A DNA stretch of 64,000 bases from Chrysogorgia sp. JL179-B06 (Eukaryota; Cnidaria; Anthozoa; Scleralcyonacea; Chrysogorgiidae): positions 1,695,001 to 1,759,000 of the forward strand of contig JAYKKM010000191.1 of the NCBI GenBank assembly GCA_035772405.1. The letters are read 5' to 3'. Both the position numbers and the translations under genes were made by a program. Positions 55,814-64,000 of the stretch are shown piece after piece. The stretch's first letter is position 1. Every line of letters starts with the position of its first letter. Under the pieces are notes generated by a model, which saw only the letters and a list, made by a program, of their open reading frames with translations, did not search any database and was not told the DNA's origin.

Positions 55814-57776
55814 TTATAGGCTTTCTGCCGGAAAGTGGGGGCGTATGTGGGGGACAAAGCATGAGGTCATGGCTTTGTTTGCGTTGATTACGCGAAATTT
55901 ATTACGATGACGACACTGTGAAATTATTTCCGCTCTTTTGTTGAGTAAACTATTCTTATTTTTTTCTTTTAAAATACAAAATTTTTCTTCTAAACATAAA
56001 TTGCATCGTTTTGATCCTCCTGTGTACGAAATAGAATGTTTTAGAATTTGCCAATTAATACTGAAATCTTTATTGTTTTCTTTCAATGTCCAAATATATT
56101 TCGAAAGTTCGGTGTCATTTTCATGCTTTTTATGTTGAAAAGATTTAGTGTGGTTGGCCAATCGCTCTTTGAATGTGGTTGCAGTCATACCAATGTAGTG
56201 TTTTATTTCGTTTGTGATGTTTACTGTCACTGTTGCTTTGTATACTATGTCTCTAGTCATGCATTGTTCTTGAAGCGGGCAAATGGTGTTCTCTCTACAA
56301 CTGCAATTAGTAGCGTCCCTATCCTGCGGTTTGATGTTCCTAGCTATGCGTGCATTGTGCTTGGTGATTATTGACTTAACATTGTTCATGCAGCTGTAAC
56401 TTACTTTAACTGTATTTCTGTTAAAAATCTTATGGAGCTTGTGGTGCGGAGGGAAATGTTTGTCAATTAGGCTAAGGAAATTACGTCCTATGTTAGTGCT
56501 GACACTCTTGCTAAATGGTGGGTTGAACCAAATGATATTGCGTTGCCTATTCCTACGTGGTCGTTGCGGTGTATCATGAGTGTAGCTAAGTTCATGATTA
56601 AAGTTGCTGTGCCTAAGCGCGTTCTGATATAAGGGTGCAGATTCCTGAAAAGTTTGCTCATCTGACGAAAGGAGTTTAATGCGTTTGTTAATTGATGCAG
56701 GTAGTTGCCTTGTTATGCTTGGTGGATGGTTAGAGTGCATATTTATGTATAGCGGATCGTCATTGGGCTTCCTATAGGGCCTATAGTTTCCATTGTTAAG
56801 GTCGAAAGTTACATCTAAAAAGTTTACTATACGTAAATTTGATTCGGCGGTGATTTTTAGGTCAAATTGCTCGAAAATTTTGTGGAGATCTTTTCTTGTT
56901 TTGTCTGCTAAACGTGCTGATTTACTTTTTATGATAGCCAAACCGTCATCTCTATATAGGCCGATGCTTTCTTTGCCAAATTTCTTACTTAGGTGGTTTA
57001 AAATGAAAAGGCCTACGAGCTCACAAATTTCCGCGCCGTCGAAACTGCCCATGGTAACGTCGAACAAATTCTTGCTATCTTTTTTTATCCATGAAATTCC
57101 GCTATTGAAAAGGAGAGATTTTCTAGCGTGTTTTATTATTGAAATGTTGTTTTGAGGTATAGTAGCCAAATTTGAAGCCCAGGACAGAGCTTGGTCCAAT
57201 AGTTTTTCAGAAATAGATGGATAGAAATCGACAATGTCAAATGAAATGAAACTGTGTCTGTCCTTATCTTTTATATTGCCAAACCACTCAATAACTTGTT
57301 TTGTATTTCTCCATTGATTTAAATTCAGTTTTTGTCTCAAATTATAATTAATTTTGTCCAAAATAGCTTTGCTTAGTTTTCCGGATTCGCTTTTGGCGGG
57401 GTTAATTAATCGACATTTTGGGTTGTTTTCGAAATTTTCTTTGTGGTCTTTTAAAGAAATAAATGCTTCGCATTTTTTCAATTCTGTCGCCGATTCCTAA
57501 ATTGTTCGAAATGTCTTTTAGTTCTGAGTCAATTTCATCTATAGAGTCCTCGGATCCATGCTTATATGTTTTTGTGATGTTGTCATGTAAGAGGTTGTTG
57601 TATATGTCGGGCGGGGTTTCATAAATATTCCGAGTTTTGTCTGCAAAAATGAAAATGTTGGGAGACGTATTAATTTTCTTTAAATCGTTAGCCAAAGATT
57701 TCTGAAATTGGTTCCTATATGGCCGGAATTGTACATTCTCGATTAGTTTTATAAGTTCGTCTTCGAAGGGTTTCAT
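55814..57776 (-). pseudogene. Penelope-like reverse transcriptase with GIY-YIG endonuclease, one frameshift
   Basis: The main frame (57,481-55,814, 555 residues) begins in the RT fingers (AFISLKDHKENF, CRLINPAKSE). It has motif A SFDIVDFYPSI at 79-90, the active-site YRDD at 176-179, and a later region with FLDVTFDLNNGNYRPYRK. A Cys cluster (CSCRENTICPLQEQC) leads into the GIY-YIG nuclease: IVYKATV at 412 and HYIGMTATTFKERLANH at 428, with KRCNLCLEEK after it. The N-terminus lies in an overlapping frame (57,776-57,402; FIFADKTRNIYETPPD). One shift in a T6 run near 57,474 separates them, so a single indel (or sequencing error) stands between this and a complete gene. The first Met at 57,776 may not be the native start. 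Confidence 0.8.
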
Positions 57777-58004
57777 ATCTGGAATCGAAGGAGAAAGCCT
57801 ATAAATAAGCCTATAAATAAATAGAGCCTATAGGATAAAGCCTATAAATAAGCGGTCATCCCTTTCGATATTGTCACTGCCTGAAGATTCTTTTACAGAT
57901 GAAACAAGTTGTAGCAGACCAGTTTTGAGGTAAGCGAAAATCTATTATTTGCTCTAACTATATGTTGTTGAGCGCTCTTTGCATTTCGTAGACCAAACCT
58001 ACAC

Positions 58005-58176
<172 letters not shown>

Positions 58177-58185
58177 ATATATTCA

Positions 58186-58584
58186 GGATCAACGTCGTCG
58201 ATCATGCGAGGCATTGGAAAATTTGGCCCTGGTAACGAGATATAGACAGAAGCTGATTGGTAGACCTGAGCCTCTGCGTTTCAATTAATATTTAAATTGC
58301 AAACGTCACATGATTGCGAATGCAAAAATTGAAACGGTATTGAAACGGTTTTTTGGTGCAATTTAAATTTAAATTGACGCCAGCGCGACAAACCTCTTTC
58401 CGGAAGAAGCCGCCATTGACGGCGAAATTTATATTGCCATAAAAGATGATTTTGTGAGGAAATGGCAATGTTTGTTTGTAACAAACATTACTGTAGATAC
58501 TATCTGCTGATTTCAAGCCGAAACTGTAGTGTTGAAGGACAAGATAATCAAGGACAGACACAAGTAAAAGGTAAAAGGACTATT
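58186..58584. other. Repeat-block flank and non-coding stretch
   Basis: GATCAACGTCGTCGATCATG and AAAATTTGG continue the block interrupted by the Penelope-like element (compare 42,403-42,450, inverted). After about 58,260 the sequence is unique. Open frames at 58,281-58,561 (minus) and 58,462-58,731 (plus) have no domain. Confidence 0.5.
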
Positions 58585-58618
58585 ATAATTATGTACATTG
58601 TGATTGTCACCGAATCAC

Positions 58619-58627
58619 CGGTCTGTG
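58619..58627. repeat. 9 bp target duplication of the Mutator-like element
   Basis: CGGTCTGTG here and at 59,836-59,844. The left arm of element B shows the single pre-insertion copy (CACAGACCG near 47,606). Confidence 0.85.
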
Positions 58628-58978
58628 TAGCCTGCGACGCAGACGTCCAAACCCGTGGTTTAGTCCGTCTGCGAATTAGCGCAAGATATCTTGTTCTGTC
58701 TCCCATGGTGTACCCGATTATAAGTACTTGATCGTGATTGGTTCTCGTTGAAGTTTGATCTTTCTTGGCTTCTGATTGGTTATGTAACTAATGCTAGCTA
58801 GCGCGTGACTTCCGCCACTTTCCCGACAATTGTCAATTGTTGGATTGTTGTGGTCACTACACACGAATACATTCTTCAAATGAATAAATAAATATGCATG
58901 AATTGATTCAATGGGTTTTCCCTGCGTGTTATATTTAACATAACGAAAGATACCTTGTCGAGGGAAAAGGATAATTTA

Positions 58979-59182
58979 ATGTACCAGAAGGTTAAAGAGT
59001 CTGCCTTTTAGCAACATGACATCAAGCAGATTTATCTGCAAGCATTGCCTAAACTGAAAAAACGCAAGGGATTGATTAGCCAACTGAGAGAGATCGACAG
59101 CTCATTTGAAAAGGCATATAAGTCGAACGAAGTGACATCTTCCACGAAGAGGCAGTACGGGGACGATGACCGATATGTTTAA
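58979..59182 (+). pseudogene. Short coding-like piece inside the Mutator-like element
   Basis: A 67-codon frame with one internal TAG after ten codons contains QIYLQALPKLKKRKGLISQL and EKAYKSNEVTSSTKRQYGDD. Basic, probably helical. No family recognised. It may be a captured exon. Confidence 0.35.
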
Positions 59183-59423
59183 CGACGCCAAAGAAACTAC
59201 GCTCAGAAGTCGAAATAAGCGAAGCCAGCGTGAATGTTGCATCGAATCCATCTGGAAAATTATCGCGAGCGACACAATGTCTTCAGTGGCCTATTTCTCC
59301 GATAAATACAAAGAAAATGGGACAATCTACTGCGCAAAACATCAACGAAACGACAAAAGATGTCGATGTAACTGTTAATGTCAAATGGCCATCAAAACAT
59401 GCCGAGAGAAAGCTGCCCACAAA

Positions 59424-59624
59424 TTAAGAATCCATCGGTAAAATGCTCGTAAGGATGTCTGAAACTATGGAAAGACACTGGAAAATAAGCGATTTTCCAT
59501 ACCCCGTCGGTAAATTCACGAAGACGTTTCGGTTCTCCACGAACGCTCTGATAGATTCTTCCTGCTCTGGCAAAAGACAATATATTCTAAACTTTTGAAC
59601 CGATGAAAAAGCTTCTCTCCACAA
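59424..59624 (-). pseudogene. RecQ/DEAD-type helicase N-terminal fragment (captured)
   Basis: The frame reads FRIYCLLPEQEESIRAF, then VFVNLPTGYGKSLIFQCLSI. An EQ-containing segment followed at normal distance by a Walker A (PTGYGKS) and LIFQ is the start of the ATPase core of a RecQ-like DNA helicase. Only motifs 0 and I are present; the DExH box and the second lobe are missing. It lies wholly between the inverted repeats of the Mutator-like element, on the opposite strand to the 58,979 piece. A piece of a host or transposon helicase gene picked up by the element is the simplest reading. Confidence 0.55.
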
Positions 59625-59844
59625 ACTTAGAAAAGTACGGGAAAGTGGCGGAAGTCACGCGCCAGCTAGCATTAGTTACATAACCAACCAGAAGCCAAGA
59701 AAGATCAAACTTCAACGAGAACCAATCATGATCAAGTACTTATAATCGGGTACACCATGGGAGACAGAACAAGATATCTTGTGCTAATTCGCAGACGGAC
59801 TAAACCGCGGGTTTGGACGTCTGTGTCGCAGGCTACGGTCTGTG

Positions 59845-62800
59845 TTGAGCAATTAATTTGCCTTTTCTGCATAGTTTTTTTTGGTTAGGGTTCGCAATTT
59901 GGTTAGGATTAGGGTTAGGTTTAGGATTTTGATGATATTTACCCGCATTTCGTTGAATTCTAAGATACTATAGCGTCGTACGGCTACCGTACGAATAGCC
60001 ATTACCTTCGACTTCAGTTCAGTTCAGTGCTTCACTTTATCGTTTAACTTTTTGACTTGACTCGCTAATTTTAATGTTATTTAAATATTGTACACTGTAT
60101 TGTGTATTTGCTCCAAGCTCCGAAATCTAATAGACACATTTTGAAATACTTAGCAGAGAGATTTGGGAAAATTTGAAGGTGTGTAATGTTTTGAATTTTC
60201 AAAACATATATGTATAATATTTTGACAGTTGGAATTAAATCCATGCAACAATGGCCAGTCCTAGCCTGTTTAAAATATATACCTTTGTTCTTTATAATAC
60301 TGCTGAATAGTAAGTGTAGTACAAATTTTGGAATTGCATGTACAGTATGTTTATTATTTTTGTGTACCTCAAGTTATAAATACTATATGTTTGATAATTA
60401 GCCTATATATACAGTAGTTTAGGGTGAAAAAACATGCATACTATTGCTGTGTTTATATGACCTGGACCTGGCCTACAATTTTGTAGCAATAAACAAGCAT
60501 TACTATGTATACTTGTCAGTGTTAATACTTAATATATACACTGCTGTAGTGAATAAGGGAGAGCTCGGGGGGAAACAGACGATACAGTACATGGATGATT
60601 GTCAAGCAAGCTCATATCCTCAGAAAAATTATTCTGTGTCCCGGACAGGGATAACTTTCTGATTTCCAGTGAGATGCTCTGACCATTGAGCTACCAAAAC
60701 TCAGATGGTGAGTGAACGTTACATTGATGTACTGATTCTGTTGATATAACAGCAGTGTATATATTAACACACCCAATCATTAGTCATTACTGAAATATAT
60801 AGTAACTGCTGTGCATAGGCAGTACATATATCATTAGAACCAGTGCATCATTGTAACTTCTCTCCATCTGAATCGCGATGGCTCAATGGTTAGAGGCCGT
60901 CACTGGCAATAAGAATTAGGTTATCATTTTTTCAACCAGGAATATTATGTTTCTGACGATATGATCTTGACGTCCATGTTTTGTATACTGGCATGTATTC
61001 CATATATAATCTGTGTTTACAGTACTCCATCCATTATGGAACATGTTAGACCTACAGTACACTTAGCTGGCCTAGTGGGTCACAACTTATTCTGTCAATG
61101 TAAAATACAGCGTATTATTATAAGTTCACATTGGGTATGTTGACAGCTACTAATAGTATGTGTGTTAGCTAGATCATTGTCGACAAGCAGACTAGGCATG
61201 GCATTCTGAATATAGGTTATAATATATATATGCACGGTGATATAATTTAGATACTATAGTACACAATGCCATATATTATATGCTTTGTTACATGGCAAAT
61301 ATGGTATCTGCAATCTGCATTAGGTATTATTAGTAGTAGTATTATTGTTAATGCATTATTATTATTAATAATAATAATAATAATAACAATAATAATACAA
61401 TAATATTTATACAGGATAGCCCCTTCAATGCTAACACTGGTATCAATATATGGAGTCTTGTTTTCTAACAAATTACAGTTGTTACAAATGTACAGTACAA
61501 TGTTACAAAAACTAATTTTAACTAAAAGTTGTATATCCTTCACATATTGTCAATTAAGGCAATAGATAATGGTTCTATAACATGTATGAACAGGTTAATT
61601 GAAACATGGAAAATAGCTCTTTACTGGTAGATATGATGTTAAAATGCCATGGAATTTCCTAACTAGCATTACACAATGTAACTTGCTTCTAATACAAGAG
61701 GTACAAAACTTGGGATTTCTATTAACCAATCAGTTTCCCTGACATGCATTATGCCTAGAGACCTCTGATTATGACCATCAATATTTAGTTATCCATATTG
61801 CTGCCAGCTCCACATCACAGTAGTCCAATGTGGGTAGAATTATCAACTTACGGTATATAATCTATCCAAACCAACAATTGGAGTATTATCCCTAATAGGT
61901 ACGTCTTAGTAAATCTAATTTGAATGGACCCCTATACATTTGCACTATATATGCATGCCATCCGTAGACATTTGAACGAATTTGATTTTTTTAAAGGACA
62001 CTCATTGTATGATAGAGATGCACTTTCTTCCTTCAACAGCCTTTGGTGTCTATATACAAAATACTGCATTGATTATTTCGTGAGTCATCAATATTGTGAT
62101 AAAAGTAATTTCTTTCTTAGTGATTGATGGTAGAAACAGCAGTAGACCGCCCACTATTCTGTTGCTGCACTCAAAAATTTAAAAATGCCAAAATGCCCGG
62201 GTCTTGCAAGAGGCCCCGCCACGTCAATCACTTGTGATTGGTGTATTCTGCAGACCAATGAAATGTTGCAACCATTATGCGTATTGCGTACCTACCAGTA
62301 ACACGAAGTACCCGTTCATCTCAACACTTTCCCCAATTCCACTGGCTAAAAGCATTTATTATACATTCAACATTCATTCTCGTTTCCTATTGGTCAATTC
62401 CAGTGAATTCTTAATCTCTGGCAGGTGCGACCTCATTTCTGTTGAATACTATGAATTATTGCGCGGAGGTGTCCAAAACAAAAATTATTTAACACTGATG
62501 ACGTCACTAGGACCAAACGTGCAAAAATTACAAATTAAAAAACGCCTGTAGTAGATTTGTTTGTATATTGGATTCGGCTGATGCATGATATTTAAGGGTT
62601 ATCCAGACCTCGGTCAAAGTTATCTGCTTTGGCAGGTAACATTGACCTCGGTCTGGATAATTCTTGATATCATGATGCTCAACCTCATCCAATAATTGTA
62701 TATTATGCTGTACTGTTACTACCATACAATAACATTATAAAGGTATGAGGTGTCTAAAAATATATACTTGCAATTAAGGGATCAATATTCATACATCTCA

Positions 62801-63203
62801 TGGAAATTTATGGGAGGGGTACACATGTCAGTCCTGGGGTTCGAGTTTTGCTCTCGTGTGAGACAAGTGCTGTAATTTCTTTCTTAGTGATTTATGGTAG
62901 AAACAGCAGTAAACTTCCCCACTATTCTGTTCAGTGCTGGTGCCAGGTACTGCACCCAAAAATTTAAAAAGTTTACGCTATTTAGTTTGATATCCTATGG
63001 AAGAATTAAATTCAAACAACACAAAGCTCTCAGAGATATTGTCCACTGCAAATTTATTCAGTTTTGCAAATAAATGGGCTATTATACCTAATTCAAGTAA
63101 AAGAACTACAGTACTGTATTACAGTAGTAAATTAGCAACTACGCTATAAAAGTTTCAAACAGTATAAGCGGGCGAGGGGTGTTGCGTATAACGTATTTCT
63201 AGT
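59845..63203. repeat. Right arm of element B
   Basis: Inverted counterpart of 42,773-47,605 without the 45,009-46,335 element. Carries the matching telomere-like word TTAGGGTTAGGTTTAGGAT region near 59,905-59,935, tRNA-like heads near 60,635-60,705 (minus) and 60,872-60,930 (plus), and the hairpin at 62,596-62,672. Open frames here mirror those of the left arm and are not called as genes. Confidence 0.65.
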
Positions 63204-63218
63204 TTATTTATATAGACT

Positions 63219-64000
63219 ACTAGAAATACGTATACGCAACAACCCCTCACCCTTACTGTTTGAAACTTTTATAGCGTAGTTGCTTACAGTACTTATTTTC
63301 GTTCTTTTACTTGAATAGCAGTACATCGAGATCACGTCAGTATCCATGTTTGTCCGTTTTTACCCCTATTTCTTGCAATAATTTTGAGTCAAAACCGCAT
63401 TTTGAGCTATTAATAGCAGCCAGACGCTACGCTATTAGGTAATAGCCCCATTCATTTGCCAAACTGAATAGATTTTCAGTGGACAATTTATCAATATATA
63501 TTTTGTTGTCTGAATTTAATTGTTTCATAGAACATCAAACTAAATAACTAATGAAAACTTTTTAATTTTTGGGTGCGGTAACAGAATAGTGGGGAAGTCC
63601 ACTGCTGATTTTACCATCAATCATTAAGAAAAAATGACTTGTTTCACACCATAGATAATTCCACATGAAATAATCAACTCAGTAGTTATTATAAACTGTT
63701 GAAAAAGTAAAATGTCTAGGGCTCTATTCAAATTGGGTTTACTAAGACGTATTCTACCCCGATTGTTGGTGTGGATGAATTTATAAAGTAAGTTGATTAT
63801 TATACCCACATTAGACTGCTGCGATGTGGAGTACTTGGCAGGGATGTGGAATATAATATTGATGTTCCTGCCAGGACTCAACGCAGGGCAGGAAAACTGA
63901 TCTTTTCTAAGTGGGGACTTGCAACTGATCGATTAATTTGCTGGATTTATAAAACTTTTGAGTTAAAATTAGTTATTGTAACATTGTACTGTACATATAT
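63219..64000 (+). repeat. Another copy of the arm repeat, running off the window
   Basis: Starts ACTAGAAATACGTATACGCA only 15 bp after the end of element B. It follows the same order of words as 42,773-44,540 (TTTTGGGTGC, GTTTACTAAGACGTA, GTTGGTGTGGAT, TTGAGTTAAAA) with more divergence and deletions. Head-to-head with the right arm of element B. The minus-strand open frame at 63,624-63,881 has no domain. Confidence 0.65.

Larger units (their letters stand above)
55602..58004 (-). mobile_element. Penelope-like retroelement
   Basis: A direct repeat TGCTCTAACTATATGTTGTT...CCTACACG is at 55,602-55,657 and about 57,951-58,004, each followed by (AT)n. Inside, an inverted repeat of about 105 bp (TTTTCGCTTACCTCAA, GGTCTGCTACAACTTGTTTC, AAGGGATGACCGCTTATTTA) is at about 55,722-55,828 and 57,830-57,943. 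Between them is the RT/GIY-YIG gene on the minus strand. Direct terminal repeats with an added inverted piece are usual for Penelope-like elements. The target is the (AT)n tract of a repeat block whose uninterrupted copy lies at 42,403-42,620. Confidence 0.7.
58628..59835. mobile_element. Mutator-like element, 1.21 kb, non-autonomous
   Basis: Terminal inverted repeats of about 205 bp start TAGCCTGCGACGCAGACGTC and run through CCCGATTATAAGTACTTGAT and GACTTCCGCCACTTTCCCG. With the 9 bp duplication CGGTCTGTG and a clean empty site in the opposite arm of element B, a MULE origin is well supported. It has no transposase. The interior carries a helicase-like fragment and a second short coding-like piece, so it resembles gene-capturing (Pack-MULE-type) elements. 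Confidence 0.85.

Overview
This window is repeat-dominated genomic DNA from an animal, most likely an invertebrate; a cnidarian or similar marine invertebrate fits the mix of Penelope-like, CR1-like, Helitron, hAT, Harbinger-like and protein-primed PolB elements, but nothing here fixes the species. It is AT-rich with many long (AT)n tracts, spliced gene pieces and tRNA-derived SINE fragments. I see no rRNA, no genuine tRNA gene, no CRISPR array and no clearly intact host gene.

Layout. Positions 1-4,130 hold foldback repeats, AT microsatellites, tRNA-derived SINE pieces and a Penelope-type terminus with tandem hammerhead-ribozyme motifs. Positions 4,130-13,860 are mostly non-coding, with one possible host exon (5,651), a protein-kinase-like fragment (6,172), a 350-359 bp tandem repeat and two GTAAAT/GCAAAT-rich blocks. 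Positions 13,880-22,165 contain a 1.1 kb direct repeat flanking an element with long inverted arms (14,983-19,556). Positions 24,000-36,067 form the central object: a 12 kb palindrome with no spacer. Each arm carries one copy of a protein-primed family B DNA polymerase gene with N-terminal zinc fingers and an inserted endonuclease VII-like domain. The copies converge on the centre, and no capsid, ATPase, protease or integrase gene is seen. Both are broken; some breaks are shared and some belong to one copy only.

Positions 37,970-41,843 are a Harbinger-like element (TTA target duplication) whose Myb/SANT-like gene was split near its start codon by a hAT-type transposon (38,534-41,569) encoding an RNase-H-like transposase relative. 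Positions 42,773-63,203 form a 20 kb inverted repeat with about 3.5 kb arms. Because each arm serves as the empty site for the other, two insertions can be read off directly: a 1.33 kb TTCGAA-rich foldback element in the left arm, and a 1.21 kb Mutator-like element carrying a helicase fragment in the right arm. Between the arms lie Helitron fragments (HUH Rep with one intron, and an EEP nuclease piece), a decayed CR1-like retrotransposon (PHD, EEP, RT) and a nearly intact Penelope-like RT/GIY-YIG gene inserted in an (AT)n tract whose unoccupied counterpart lies at 42,4xx.

No host pathway can be described. The window is best read as nested mobile elements whose order of arrival can be partly reconstructed from arm-to-arm comparison.
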